From Rhodobacter sp. (GTDB lineage: Bacteria; Pseudomonadota; Alphaproteobacteria; Rhodobacterales; Rhodobacteraceae): DNA of 64,000 nucleotides. The stretch covers positions 1 through 64,000 of the forward strand of contig JAIXUH010000030.1 in NCBI GenBank assembly GCA_027484145.1. Reading direction: 5' to 3'. The position numbers were made by a program, and so were the translations under genes. Each line of letters starts with the position of its first letter. Within the stretch, counting starts at the first letter, position 1. This document shows, in pieces, positions 10,097 through 19,078 of the stretch. A model generated the notes under the pieces. That model made no database searches. It saw only the letters and a program-made list of their open reading frames with translations, and was not told the origin of the DNA.

Positions 10097-10253
10097 GGCA
10101 TGCAACTGGTTAACTGGCCGTTAAGCGCAACCCGCCCTGCAATTCCCCTTCCCGAAATATCTTCGGGGGGAAGCTTCGGCGCAGCCGGAGCGCAGGGGGG
10201 CAGACGGCCCCCCTTCTTTCACCGAATGCCCCGCAGCACCCCCCTCAAAAGAG
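10097..10253. other. Intergenic region with two hairpin-forming stretches
   Basis: Between carA and the glycosyltransferase, both minus-strand. It contains CCCGAAATATCTTCGGG (6-bp arms, AT-rich loop) near 10153 and a GGGGGG/CCCCCC pair at 10195-10213. Either could end carA transcription, but neither has a clear T-tract on the minus strand. No gene seen. Confidence 0.4.
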
Positions 10254-11405
10254 TCAGGCGCGGCGGGCCCGCATGGCTTCGGCAAAGCGATCAAACAAAT
10301 AATAGCTGTCTTGCGGGCCGGGCGAGGCTTCGGGGTGATACTGCACCGAAAAGATCGGCTTGCCATCAACCGCGATCCCGCAGTTCGAGCCATCAAACAA
10401 CGACACATGGGTCTCAGAGACGCCATCGGGCAGGGTCTGGCTGTCCACCGTAAAGCCATGGTTCATCGAGGTAATCTCGACCTTGCCGGTGGTCAGGTCT
10501 TTGACCGGATGGTTTGCGCCGTGGTGGCCGTGGTTCATCTTGACCGTGCGCGCGCCAAGCGCCAGCGCCAGCATCTGATGCCCAAGGCAGATACCGAACA
10601 ACGGCAAGTCGCGCGCCAGCACGCCCTGAATCATCGGCACGGCATAGGCGCCGGTCGCGGCGGGGTCGCCCGGGCCGTTCGACAGGAACACGCCTTCGGG
10701 GTTCAGGGCCAGCACATCCTCGGCGGTCGCGTTGGCAGGCAGCACCGTGACATCGCATCCGGCCGAGGCAAGGCAGCGCAGGATGTTGCGCTTGGCACCA
10801 TAGTCGATGGCCACGACGCGCAGGCCATCGCCCTCGCGCTTGGTATAGCCCTCGGGCCAGGCCCAGCGTTTTTCATCCCAGCGGTAAGATTGCGTGCAGG
10901 ACACATCCTTGGCCAGATCCAGCCCGACCAGACCCTTCCACGCGCGGGCGCGGGCGACCAAAGCGGCGATGTCGAATACGCCATCGGGGTTGTGGGCAAG
11001 GGCCACATGCGGCGCGCCCTGTTGGCGGATGGCACGGGTCAGGCGGCGGGTGTCGATGCCGCCAATACCGATCCGGCCCTTTTTCAGCACCCAATCGGTC
11101 AATTCGCCCGTCGCGCGCCAGTTCGACGGCTCGGTCGGGTCCCATTTCACCACCATGCCGGCGGCAACGGGTTCGGCGGTTTCGTCATCTTCGGGGGTGA
11201 CGCCCACGTTGCCGATATGGGGAAAGGTAAAGGTCACGACCTGCCCGGCATAGGACGGGTCTGTCATGATCTCCTGATAGCCGGTCATGGCTGTGTTGAA
11301 GACCAGTTCCGCCACCGTCTCGCCCGTGGCCCCAAAGCCGACACCGTAGAACAGGGTTCCGTCGGACAGCGCAAGGCAGGCGGTAGGCTTCTGCTGAGCT
11401 GGCAT
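10254..11405 (-). CDS. carA: Carbamoyl-phosphate synthase small (glutaminase) subunit
   Basis: A 383-residue subunit that hydrolyses glutamine and passes ammonia to CarB for arginine and pyrimidine synthesis. The N-terminal CPSase domain shows DGTLFYGVGFGATGETV and TGYQEIMTDPSYAGQ. The C-terminal class I glutamine amidotransferase domain has the catalytic Cys in FGICLGHQMLA and the His/Glu in VQYHPEASPGP. Length is normal. CarB is not in the window. The start ATG at 11405 follows GGGAGAGTCGC. Single gene divergent from the YqeY-like gene. Confidence 0.96.
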   Translation of the reverse strand: MPAQQKPTACLALSDGTLFYGVGFGATGETVAELVFNTAMTGYQEIMTDPSYAGQVVTFTFPHIGNVGVTPEDDETAEPVAAGMVVKWDPTEPSNWRATGELTDWVLKKGRIGIGGIDTRRLTRAIRQQGAPHVALAHNPDGVFDIAALVARARAWKGLVGLDLAKDVSCTQSYRWDEKRWAWPEGYTKREGDGLRVVAIDYGAKRNILRCLASAGCDVTVLPANATAEDVLALNPEGVFLSNGPGDPAATGAYAVPMIQGVLARDLPLFGICLGHQMLALALGARTVKMNHGHHGANHPVKDLTTGKVEITSMNHGFTVDSQTLPDGVSETHVSLFDGSNCGIAVDGKPIFSVQYHPEASPGPQDSYYLFDRFAEAMRARRA

Positions 11406-11586
11406 GGCGCGACTCTCCCTTTTGGCAAATCTGGCGGAACCTACGGGGGAAGGGGGGCGGGGTCAAGGCTTTGGCGCAAAAGGAATTATGTTGAAATACA
11501 ATGGTTTGCGAAAACTGGTGGTGGTTGTCCTGCGCCGCGATCACCTGTATTGTGCGCGCCACTGTCACCACGGGGAAAACCTTGCC

Positions 11587-12045
11587 ATGTCATTGCGCGA
11601 CCGACTGCAAACAGCGCTGAAGGAAGCGATGAAGGCGAAAGAGGCCGAACGGCTCTCGACGCTGCGGCTGATCAATGCCGCCATCAAGGACCGTGAGATT
11701 GCCGCGCGCGGCGAAAGCACGCCGCTGGAAGTGAATGATGCCGATATCATGGCCATCCTTGGCAAGATGGTAAAGCAGCGCAACGAAAGTGCGCGCGCCT
11801 ATGAGGAGGGCGGGCGGCTGGAGCTTGCGGAAAAGGAACTGAACGAAATCAAGGTGATCGAAGAGTTCCTGCCGCGTCAGTTGACCGGGGATGAGATCGA
11901 GGCCGCGATTGTTGCCGCCATTGCCGAGGCGGGGGCGGGCAGCATCCGCGACATGGGCAAGGTCATGGCCGTGCTGAAGGGCAAATACACCGGGCAGATG
12001 GATTTTGGCGCCGTGGGCCCGGCGGTCAAGGCGCGGCTGTCCTGA
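11587..12045 (+). CDS. GatB/YqeY domain protein
   Basis: A 152-residue YqeY-like protein, all alpha-helical, related to the tail domain of GatB that contacts tRNA; its in vivo role is not settled. Visible family features are SLRDRLQTALKEAMKAK at the start, STLRLINAAIKDREI, KQRNESARAYEEGGR and the C-terminal DMGKVMAVLKGKY. ATG at 11587 is chosen over an extension starting at 11404, which would cross the promoter region. It is divergent from carA. Confidence 0.88.
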   Translation: MSLRDRLQTALKEAMKAKEAERLSTLRLINAAIKDREIAARGESTPLEVNDADIMAILGKMVKQRNESARAYEEGGRLELAEKELNEIKVIEEFLPRQLTGDEIEAAIVAAIAEAGAGSIRDMGKVMAVLKGKYTGQMDFGAVGPAVKARLS

Positions 12046-12087
12046 CCATTTCGCGACGTGCCTGAGGGTCGGTGCCCTATTCTGCCG

Positions 12088-12579
12088 TCAGACCGGCGGC
12101 AGATCGCGCAGCGCGCGCGAAAGATCGTCAGACAGGGTCTTGCGTTCATCCTCGGACAGAAAGGCCCCGATCTCGACCACGCGCGGGCCACCGGAAAGGG
12201 TGACGTAATTGGGCACCTTGCCGCCCGTGGCATGCAGGGTGACGCGCACCCAATAAGGGTTGGCCTCCCAATCGTGCCGCTGTCCGCGCGGGCCATGGCG
12301 GGTCAGGGTCATTCGCGTGGGGGTCAGGGTCAGTTCTTCCAGAATTTCGGTATCGCGGTAACTGCGCCGCAGCGCGAACCAGATTGCCGCCACCGCTGAC
12401 ACAAGAAACGGCAGCAACCCCCATAACACCGGACTGCCCAGAACGGCCACCAGCGGCAGGCCGATCAGCGCCGCCGTGCCGCCGATGAACCACACGAACC
12501 CCCGCTGGCTGAGCGAGCGATAGGGCCACAGATGCAGGCGCGTCTCGGCGCCAGAGGGGGGAAGCCATTCATAGGGCAT
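12088..12579 (-). CDS. DUF2244 family membrane protein
   Basis: A 163-residue protein starting MPYEWLPPSGAE. Two adjacent TM helices (about residues 29-47 and 52-70) are followed by a soluble beta-rich domain ending in a helix (LSEDERKTLSDDLSRALRDL), the layout of DUF2244 proteins found widely in Rhodobacterales, often near cytochrome oxidase genes. Function unknown. It converges with the YqeY-like gene, with 42 bp between them. Confidence 0.75.
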   Translation of the reverse strand: MPYEWLPPSGAETRLHLWPYRSLSQRGFVWFIGGTAALIGLPLVAVLGSPVLWGLLPFLVSAVAAIWFALRRSYRDTEILEELTLTPTRMTLTRHGPRGQRHDWEANPYWVRVTLHATGGKVPNYVTLSGGPRVVEIGAFLSEDERKTLSDDLSRALRDLPPV

Positions 12580-12712
12580 GATGGCGGGAATGTAGGGAAC
12601 GTGAGGGCAAAGGAAAGGGCCATCATGGGCTTTGTGCCCTGCCGTGCCGGTATGTGCCGTTTTACCGCAAGCCTTTGGGCGGCGTGGGGTTTTCGGGCCC
12701 GGCTTTTCGCGC

Positions 12713-13636
12713 CTATGCGGTGGCGACCGCCGTGGCCAGTTCCCCGCGAAGCCAGCGGGTGCGGGGGTTTTCGTCATTGCGCCGATGCCAGAACACCGAG
12801 ACGGGAAAGCTGCGCACTGCGAGGGGCGGTTGGGCCGTGACAAGGCCGAAGGCGGGGCCAAAGCCAAGCGCCACGCGGGCGGGCAGGGTCAGCAGGGCGC
12901 CAGAGGCGGCTACGGCGGCCATTGCGGGCAGGAATGCGGGCAAGCCCAGCAGGATATGGCGCCTGCGGCCCATCGCCTCAAGCGCGTGATCGACCACGCC
13001 GCGCAGATCGCCGCCCGGCGACACCAGCACATGGTTGGCCGCGCAATAGCTGTCGAGGTCGATCATCGGGGCATGGGGCAGCACATCGGGCCGCCCGGTC
13101 ACCAGAAAGCCTTCCTGATAGAGCCTTGTGCCAAGGATGCTATCGGGGTGATCCCACAAAAAGCCAAGCGCCAGATCGGCGCGGCCATCGGTCAGCGCGT
13201 CGATGGCATCGGCGCGGCCCAAGGGCAAAACCGACAGCCGCAACCCCGGTGCCGCCTGACGCAGGCGCGCGGCCAAGGGCGGGACCAAGACCGCCTGTTC
13301 GGCATCAAGGGCTGCGATGCGGACAATGCCCTGCGCCAGTGCGGGGTCAAACCGGCGGGCCGTGCCCAGGGCGTGGCGCAACGCCTCGACCGCTTGGGTG
13401 ACCGGGGCTTCGAGTGCAAGGGCCGTGGCGGTAGGTTCCATCCCGTGCGGGCGGCGCAGGAACAGCGGGTCGCCAAAGACATCACGCAAGCGTTTCAGGG
13501 CCTGACTGATGGCCGATTGCGTGAGCCCAAGGTCTGTTGCCACATCTGCCGCCTTGCGGTGCCGCAACAGGCCCAGAAACACCAGCAAAAGCGTCAGGTC
13601 CAGCCGTCTGATTTCTGAATTGCTTAAGTCAGACAT
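12713..13636 (-). CDS. LysR family transcriptional regulator
   Basis: A 307-residue regulator of the NodD/SyrM-like branch. The N-terminal HTH lies in LDLTLLLVFLGLLRHRKAADVATDLGLTQSAISQAL (pieces between residues 12-50), followed by the linker helix and a substrate-binding domain ending FWHRRNDENPRTRWLRGEL. It is divergent from an NAD(P)-reductase/GFA/DJ-1 unit 70 bp away and probably controls it. The shared intergenic region has an AT-rich stretch (TTCCAATTCGTTTTATC) that could hold a LysR box. Confidence 0.87.
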   Translation of the reverse strand: MSDLSNSEIRRLDLTLLLVFLGLLRHRKAADVATDLGLTQSAISQALKRLRDVFGDPLFLRRPHGMEPTATALALEAPVTQAVEALRHALGTARRFDPALAQGIVRIAALDAEQAVLVPPLAARLRQAAPGLRLSVLPLGRADAIDALTDGRADLALGFLWDHPDSILGTRLYQEGFLVTGRPDVLPHAPMIDLDSYCAANHVLVSPGGDLRGVVDHALEAMGRRRHILLGLPAFLPAMAAVAASGALLTLPARVALGFGPAFGLVTAQPPLAVRSFPVSVFWHRRNDENPRTRWLRGELATAVATA

Positions 13637-13706
13637 GATTCCAATTCGTTTTATCTGATGTTGTGGCGGGCCTAGTCTTGCGTCAATCAGCAAAGCGGGG
13701 GCCGCG

Positions 13707-14336
13707 ATGAAGATCGGCATAATCGGAACCGGGAATGTGGGCGGCGCGATTGCGCGCGGTTTGCGGGGCAAGGGGCATTCGGTCACCTTGGGCGCGCGGG
13801 ATTTGGACGGGGCAGAGGTGCAAAGGCTGGCGCAACAGGCCGATGCGGTGCTTGCCCTGCCGGATGTGGCGGCGCGGGGGGCCGAGATTGTTGTGCTGGC
13901 GCTGCCTTGGGGCGTGGCCGAAGCGGCGGTGGCCGCGCTGGGCGATCTGACGGGCAAGATCGTGGTGGATTGCATGAACCCAATCGGGCGGGGGCCTGCG
14001 GGCCTGCAGCTGCTGGTCGGTCACAGCACGTCGGGCGGCGAGATCGTGCAAAGCTGGTTGCCGGGTGCGCGGGTGGTCAAGACCCTCAATCAGGTCGGGG
14101 CCGAGATGATGGCCGACAACCACCATTTGGCCCATCGCCCGGTGATGTTCATGGCGGGCGATGATGCAGAGGCCAAGGGTGCCGTGGGCCAGATGCTGAC
14201 GGATATGGGGTTTGAGGCGCTGGATGCGGGCGGGATCGCGCTGTCGCGCCTGCTGGAGCCCCTTGGCCTTGTCTGGATCAATCAGGCGCTGGTGCGCGGC
14301 AAGGGCCGCAACTGGGCCTTTGCCGCGATATCCTAA
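13707..14336 (+). CDS. NADP-dependent reductase, F420-oxidoreductase/NAD-binding-2 type
   Basis: A 209-residue Rossmann-fold protein starting MKIGIIGTGNVGGAIARGL, the dinucleotide-binding GxGxxG motif, followed by VTLGARD (a Ser/Thr-Arg region suited to NADP) and the VVDCMNP segment seen in F420:NADP oxidoreductase-like proteins. In bacteria without F420 such proteins act as NADPH-dependent reductases of unknown substrate. First gene of a plus-strand unit with the GFA and DJ-1-like genes, opposite the LysR regulator. Confidence 0.78.
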   Translation: MKIGIIGTGNVGGAIARGLRGKGHSVTLGARDLDGAEVQRLAQQADAVLALPDVAARGAEIVVLALPWGVAEAAVAALGDLTGKIVVDCMNPIGRGPAGLQLLVGHSTSGGEIVQSWLPGARVVKTLNQVGAEMMADNHHLAHRPVMFMAGDDAEAKGAVGQMLTDMGFEALDAGGIALSRLLEPLGLVWINQALVRGKGRNWAFAAIS

Positions 14337-14349
14337 AGGGAGAACACCA

Positions 14350-14727
14350 ATGGAAAACAGACTTTCGGCAAGCTGTCATTGCGGTGCCGTGCGGCTGGAC
14401 CTTGCGGCCTCGGCCGCCGGGGTGCTGGCGTGCCATTGTGGCGACTGCCAGAAAATGCACGGCAATTTCAATGCCTTTCTGGCCGTTCCTGTCGCTGATG
14501 TGCGCCTGCAGGGCGCAGAGGCGCTGGTATGGTATCAGTCATCCGCAGATGCCCGCCGCGCCTTTTGCGGCACCTGTGGCGCGCGCGTGCTGAAGGAGGT
14601 GACGCCCGCCGGGCGCTGGCTGATTTCGGCCGGGCTGATCGACGGGCCAACCGGCAGGCACATCATCAAGAACCTTTGGGCGCAAGCCAAGCCCGATTGG
14701 TATGACTTGCCCGCCGCCCCGGCCTGA
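14350..14727 (+). CDS. GFA family (CENP-V-like) zinc protein
   Basis: A 125-residue single-domain GFA protein. Zinc ligands are visible as SCHCGAV, ACHCGDCQ and FCGTCGARV. The family was named for glutathione-dependent formaldehyde activation, but most members have unproved function and may handle thiol adducts. It follows the reductase by 13 bp and precedes the DJ-1-like protein, so a stress or electrophile response is plausible (inference). Confidence 0.85.
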   Translation: MENRLSASCHCGAVRLDLAASAAGVLACHCGDCQKMHGNFNAFLAVPVADVRLQGAEALVWYQSSADARRAFCGTCGARVLKEVTPAGRWLISAGLIDGPTGRHIIKNLWAQAKPDWYDLPAAPA

Positions 14728-14776
14728 CCTGCGCCACCCCGAACCCCAGACATGCCCCCCAGAAAAGGAGACGACC

Positions 14777-15514
14777 ATGACGGCTGCGCTTGATCTGCAC
14801 TCACGCAAGAAGGTTCTGCTGATTGCCGCCAACCCCGGTGTATCGCCCACGACGGGCTGGCCCGTCGGGTTCTGGTGGGCGGAACTGACCCACCCCTATT
14901 GGACCTTTACCGAAGCGGGGTATGAGGTTGACATCGCCTCGCCCCAAGGCGGGAACTTGGTGGCAGATGGGTATTCCGACCCCGAGGATGCATCCGGCTA
15001 TTCGGCGCATGACCTGATTTCGCTTGGCTTCAAGACCTCGGCCCGGCATGCGGCGATGTTGCGCGGCACCCGGTCAATTGCCGATGTGCGGCTGGCCGAT
15101 TACGACGCGATCTTTGTGGCCGGTGGGCAGGCGCCCATGGTGACGATGATCGACGACGCGGCACTGCACGGCTTTGTGGCGCAGGCCTATGAGGCGGGCA
15201 AGGTGGTGGCGGTGGTCTGCCATGGCACATGCATCTTGCTGAAGGTGCGGCTCTCGACCGGTGACCTGCTGGCCAAGGGCAAGACATGGACCGGATTTGC
15301 CAATGCGGAAGAGGCTTTTGCCGACAGTTTCGTGGGCAAGAAGATTCAGCCGTTCTGGATTGAAGATGAGGCGAAGGCGCTGGAGGATACCAATTTTGTT
15401 GTCAACAGCCCGTTCAAGGCCTTTGCCCTGCGTGATGGAAACCTGATCACCGGGCAGCAGCAGTTTTCCGGGGCAGCAGCGGCGGAACTGGTGGTGCAGG
15501 CCTTGGGGCGCTGA
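14777..15514 (+). CDS. DJ-1/PfpI superfamily protein, type 1 glutamine amidotransferase-like
   Basis: A 245-residue protein. The nucleophile elbow is VVCHGTCILL, with Cys before the His-Gly, and the conserved acid is in the WWAELTHPYWTF segment. PFWIEDEAKALEDTNF and NLITGQQQFSG match Hsp31-like class I GATase domains. Members act as glyoxalases, deglycases or chaperones. Start ATG at 14777 follows AAAAGGAGACG, a strong site. Likely the last gene of the LysR-linked unit; it converges with the hydrolase at a 10-bp gap. Confidence 0.82.
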   Translation: MTAALDLHSRKKVLLIAANPGVSPTTGWPVGFWWAELTHPYWTFTEAGYEVDIASPQGGNLVADGYSDPEDASGYSAHDLISLGFKTSARHAAMLRGTRSIADVRLADYDAIFVAGGQAPMVTMIDDAALHGFVAQAYEAGKVVAVVCHGTCILLKVRLSTGDLLAKGKTWTGFANAEEAFADSFVGKKIQPFWIEDEAKALEDTNFVVNSPFKAFALRDGNLITGQQQFSGAAAAELVVQALGR

Positions 15515-15524
15515 GCCCCGCCCC

Positions 15525-17471
15525 CTACTTGGCCGGAAGCACCCATTTGGGTTTCAGCGTGTCGATGCACTGGGTCGCCAAAGGCTGATCAGGGCGTTCG
15601 ACAAAGGCCAGACCGATATCCTTGGCGCATTGCGAAAACACAAGGGCGGCATGGCCCGCTTCGGGGAAGCCAAGCGCGGTGGCCCGGGACAGGCCTTGGG
15701 CTGCCAAAAGCGCCTCTTCGGTCGAGGTCTGGGTGTCGTTGAAGCCGTAGAGCACCAGCGATGGAATGTCGCTGGTCACGGCGTCATGAAAGCCGGGGGT
15801 GGGCAAGGCGGGCGGAATGAATGCGCACAGGTCATAGATGCTGCCATCGACATTGTCGGATTTGGCCAGAAACTTGAACTTCAGCCCGTCCACCACCTGC
15901 AGCATCGTCTCGCGCGTGTTGAAGGGGATGTCTTCGGTGCAGGCGACGACCATCAGGTCTAGCATATCGATGATCGGCTTGTACAGGGTGCGCGCCTCTT
16001 TCGAGACGGCGGCAAAAACCTCGGCCACGTCGCCATCGGTCAACTGATCCAAGAGCGCCAAGGTCGGGTCGATGTCGGTGGCGGGCAGATGATCGACAAT
16101 CAGCGCGCGCAGGGTGGCACGGTCTGGGGTCTGGCGGGCCAGACCGGCATAGGCAGAGGCAAAGCGGAGCATCTCTTCCTTGGAGCGGGTGGTGACCATG
16201 GCATCGGTCATCGCCTTGTCCAGCCGCGTGGCAAGGCTGGTCACCCCTTGGGCCGATTTTGCCAGTGACCCCGCCAGCGTGGCAAGGGCATAGCCGTTCA
16301 GGCGGTCTTTATACTGGGCCGCGATGGCCTCTTCCAGCAGCAGGCGCGCGATCACGGTCTGATCCGGGGTCAGACGGTCGGCAAAGGGTTTCAAGAGGGC
16401 GGCGGCATCGGGTGCGCGCGCCGTGCTGCCTGCGGACAACTGGTCATAGGTGCCGGTTTCGCCCCGATCCCATTCGGTGACGATCAGGGGGATATGGCCG
16501 GTTGTGTTTGGCCAGTGGCCAAAGGAATTGCGGTCCTCGAACAGCTTGATCAGCGTTTTGACATTGATTTCCGGCCGCCCGCGCGCGGCGGGGATCGGGT
16601 TCTGTTCCAGCTTGACCGCGACGCGCTGGATCGTTGCCTCCAGATCAGGGAAGGCGGCGGTACAGGTGGCGTCGGCTGCGCATTGGTTGACCACCTGCTG
16701 CACGCCTTCCTGCACGGGCAGGATGTTGGTGTCATAGGCGCGCGCATTGGGAGGAAACACGCTGTCGATCACCACCGAGCGCACACCTTCGGGGGCCGAG
16801 CGCATGACCTCAAGCGCCAGTTTGGTGCCGTAAGAGATGCCGTAGATGTTGTAGTCACCGTAGCCAAGCGCCTGCATCACGGCGCGCACATCCTTGGCGT
16901 TCTGCACCGTGTTATAGGCCGAAAGGTTGCGGCCACTGTTCTTCAACTCGTCTGTGCAGGTGCTGAAGATGGTTTGGATCTTGGGCCCGTCCAGTTTGTC
17001 GCGCTGAAAGAGGTCAACAAGGCTGTTCTCGAAGGTTCCAAAACAGGTGACCATGTCGGACGAAACGCCCGCCGCGCGCTGATCGAACGTGACCACATCG
17101 CGCCGCGCGCGGTGGCCTTCGAAGATGGGCACAACGATCCCGGCCAGATCGCGGACCGCCCCGCCACCCGGCCCGCCGTGCAGATAGATCAGCGGGTCAG
17201 GGGCCGGGCTTTGGGTATGCGCCTTAAGGATCGCAAAGCTTAGGTTGATGCGGGGGCCATCGGGTTGGCCATGATCTTCGGGCAAATTCACCCGGCCGCA
17301 GATCACGGTCTTGCCCTCGACCTCTGCTGCGGGCAGGGGGCGGGGACAGGCCTCGATCGTGACCGGATAGGCGGCGGTGGCGCCACCGGCGGCGATGACG
17401 GGAAAGGCATTTTCGACGGGTTCGGCGGACAACAGCGCCAGAATCGTTGCAATGATCTGTTCACCCGTCAT
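15525..17471 (-). CDS. Alpha/beta hydrolase, tripeptidyl aminopeptidase-like
   Basis: A 648-residue hydrolase. The oxyanion region is IYLHGGPGGGAV, the nucleophile elbow is IYGISYGTKLAL (Ser), and the C-terminal TAP-like part holds SLVLYGFNDTQTS (Asp) and FPEAGHAALVF (His). Paired cysteines (CFGTF, CTDEL, CAADATC) suggest an extracytoplasmic enzyme, and the N-terminus is moderately hydrophobic but a clean signal peptide is not obvious. Probably releases short peptides from exported or imported substrates. The next gene upstream encodes a small exported protein on the same strand. Confidence 0.78.
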   Translation of the reverse strand: MTGEQIIATILALLSAEPVENAFPVIAAGGATAAYPVTIEACPRPLPAAEVEGKTVICGRVNLPEDHGQPDGPRINLSFAILKAHTQSPAPDPLIYLHGGPGGGAVRDLAGIVVPIFEGHRARRDVVTFDQRAAGVSSDMVTCFGTFENSLVDLFQRDKLDGPKIQTIFSTCTDELKNSGRNLSAYNTVQNAKDVRAVMQALGYGDYNIYGISYGTKLALEVMRSAPEGVRSVVIDSVFPPNARAYDTNILPVQEGVQQVVNQCAADATCTAAFPDLEATIQRVAVKLEQNPIPAARGRPEINVKTLIKLFEDRNSFGHWPNTTGHIPLIVTEWDRGETGTYDQLSAGSTARAPDAAALLKPFADRLTPDQTVIARLLLEEAIAAQYKDRLNGYALATLAGSLAKSAQGVTSLATRLDKAMTDAMVTTRSKEEMLRFASAYAGLARQTPDRATLRALIVDHLPATDIDPTLALLDQLTDGDVAEVFAAVSKEARTLYKPIIDMLDLMVVACTEDIPFNTRETMLQVVDGLKFKFLAKSDNVDGSIYDLCAFIPPALPTPGFHDAVTSDIPSLVLYGFNDTQTSTEEALLAAQGLSRATALGFPEAGHAALVFSQCAKDIGLAFVERPDQPLATQCIDTLKPKWVLPAK

Positions 17472-17532
17472 GTCATGCTCCGTTCATGGCTTGGGGGGAA
17501 GGCCGCCGTCGCGGGGCAACGGCGGCGCCTTG

Positions 17533-18036
17533 TCAGTTCATTTCGACCCAATCCGAAATTTCGGACCCGTCGGCGGGCACTGTACAGGCCACGCGGCGCG
17601 CGCCGGTCTTTTCCTTCATGATGATCTCGTAATAACCGTTGCCGAAATCGCTGACCTTTTCAACCTTGGCAGGCGCACCCAAGATTTGGAGGCACTTGTT
17701 GATGGCAGTCTTGGGCGCACCTTGGTCGGCGTGGTCGCCATGGTCATGGTCGCCCTGAACATCGATCCCGAGGAACTTTTTCTTGCCGTCAAAGGTGCAG
17801 TTGAACAAGATCGGCGACGGCTCGTCGGTCTGGCCATAGACGTAGAACTTGCCATGCGATTTTTCGACCGGCAGCAGGATCAGGTCGCCGACCGAGGTGT
17901 TCAGCTTGACCGCAGCCTCTTCGCCGCAATACTGCGCGAGTTTGCCTTCGGCGACGATCTTGGCGGCAGCGGGCGAGGCCATCAGAATGGCAAGCGTTGC
18001 TGCGGCAATAAAGCGGGGGGTTGATCTGGGGCCCAT
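17533..18036 (-). CDS. Small exported protein with His/Asp-rich segment
   Basis: A 167-residue protein with a clear Sec signal peptide (basic start MGPRSTPRF, hydrophobic core, cleavage likely after SPAAA near residue 25). The mature part contains an aspartate/histidine cluster, QGDHDHGDHADQG, that could bind a metal, and three cysteines. No family recognised. It lies 61 bp upstream of the peptidase-like gene on the same strand and may be cotranscribed. Confidence 0.65.
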   Translation of the reverse strand: MGPRSTPRFIAAATLAILMASPAAAKIVAEGKLAQYCGEEAAVKLNTSVGDLILLPVEKSHGKFYVYGQTDEPSPILFNCTFDGKKKFLGIDVQGDHDHGDHADQGAPKTAINKCLQILGAPAKVEKVSDFGNGYYEIIMKEKTGARRVACTVPADGSEISDWVEMN

Positions 18037-18399
18037 CGTGACACCTTGCTTTGTGCGGGTTGATATGGCGGGGCAAGCCCCCGGTCCACGAACAACTTAT
18101 GCGCGCAAGGCATGGGGCGGACTATCCGAAACGCGAAACCGGCAAGGAATGCTGCGCACATCGCCCGAGACAAGGAGACCGGCGATGCATCGCGGCCCAG
18201 ATGAAAGGGCCCCGGCGCATACCGGGGCCCATGGTGTTTGGTGTGGGTCGCAGCCGAAGGCGGCGGTCCGGCAACCGGAAAAGCCCATGCCGACAAGCCT
18301 TCCAAGGGTCGTGGCTTGTGGGTGTCCGGGAAAGCAGGACAGAATGAACCAATGCACGAGGACGCCTTGGCCTTTTGGCCCATTAACACCTGGTCTGGA
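18037..18399. other. Gene-free interval between two minus-strand genes
   Basis: This 363-bp interval contains the hairpin at 18207-18230 and presumably the promoter of the small exported protein. Overlapping reading frames exist here, but none has a ribosome site or recognisable composition. Nothing else seen. Confidence 0.5.
18207..18230 (-). terminator. Hairpin terminator after the amphi-Trp gene
   Basis: GGGCCCCGG, six-base loop, CCGGGGCCC: a perfect 9-bp GC-rich stem. On the minus strand it is followed by TTTC. It lies about 170 bp downstream of the amphi-Trp gene, the closest gene it could serve. Confidence 0.5.
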
Positions 18400-18735
18400 T
18401 CAGGCTTTCTCAGCGACGGCTTCGTCGGAAGCCTTGGGTTCGTCGCCTTCGGTCACGTCTTCGTCGTCGTCACCATCTTCGTCGTCGTCGCCTTCATCTT
18501 CCTCGTCGTCTTCGCTTTCGGCTTCGGACCAGGTCAGCTGAAACTCGAGCTCAATCTCGCCATCTTCGCGCTCATGCGCGATCGACATCACGGCATCCTG
18601 CGGGATCATGACCTCTTCGCCCTCGATATGGATGCTGAAGGCGCTGCCGGATTCCAGAGCGTCAGCAAGACGACGAAGTTCGGCAACAAAGGCGGACACA
18701 TCGTGGGTGACTTCAACGTCGCGATCTTTGGGCAT
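18400..18735 (-). CDS. Amphi-Trp domain protein with acidic tail
   Basis: A 111-residue protein. Residues 1-70 match the amphi-Trp domain: an amphipathic helix (FVAELRRLADALESG), then strands ending in the aromatic EIELEFQLTW. Residues about 72-100 are almost pure Asp/Glu (EDDEEDEGDDDEDGDDD), an unusually acidic tail. The start ATG at 18735 follows AAAAGGACC. Role unknown; the charge suggests interaction with a basic partner, metal binding, or nucleic-acid mimicry (inference). Confidence 0.7.
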   Translation of the reverse strand: MPKDRDVEVTHDVSAFVAELRRLADALESGSAFSIHIEGEEVMIPQDAVMSIAHEREDGEIELEFQLTWSEAESEDDEEDEGDDDEDGDDDEDVTEGDEPKASDEAVAEKA

Positions 18736-19078
18736 GGTGCGGTCCTTTTGTGCGGGTTGCGAGACCCGATGCTGGCCCGGAGGACGCAACGCCGTCGTGA
18801 CGTGATCATGGCGGGAGCAATAAGATTTGAAGACGCTTTGGCGCGGGCTGTGCGCGCGTCCACCCTGACTTGCACGACCGTTGCCGTCAGCCCGGGCCGC
18901 CCGGGGAGATTTCCGCAAGCGACGATTTTTCAATGCAGGGACCAGTTGCGGCAGACGAAGTTGAACGGAGCAGGCCGAGAGGTCAACGCGCCCTTGCTGC
19001 CCCTGAGACTCTGATCTGAAAATGAAAATGGCCCCCGGGAGGGAGCCATTTCCGTATAGTGCGACCTTTCGGTCATTT
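18736..19078. other. Gene-free interval
   Basis: Between the amphi-Trp gene and ctaD, both on the minus strand. It holds the ctaD terminator at 19026-19051 and probably the amphi-Trp promoter. The open frame running through it lacks codon structure and a start signal. Confidence 0.5.
19026..19051 (-). terminator. Rho-independent terminator of ctaD
   Basis: On the minus strand AAATGGC, then a C/G-rich inner part, then GCCATTT, followed by TCATTTTC. The stem forms 28 bases after the ctaD stop codon. Strong stem and T-rich tail. Confidence 0.75.
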
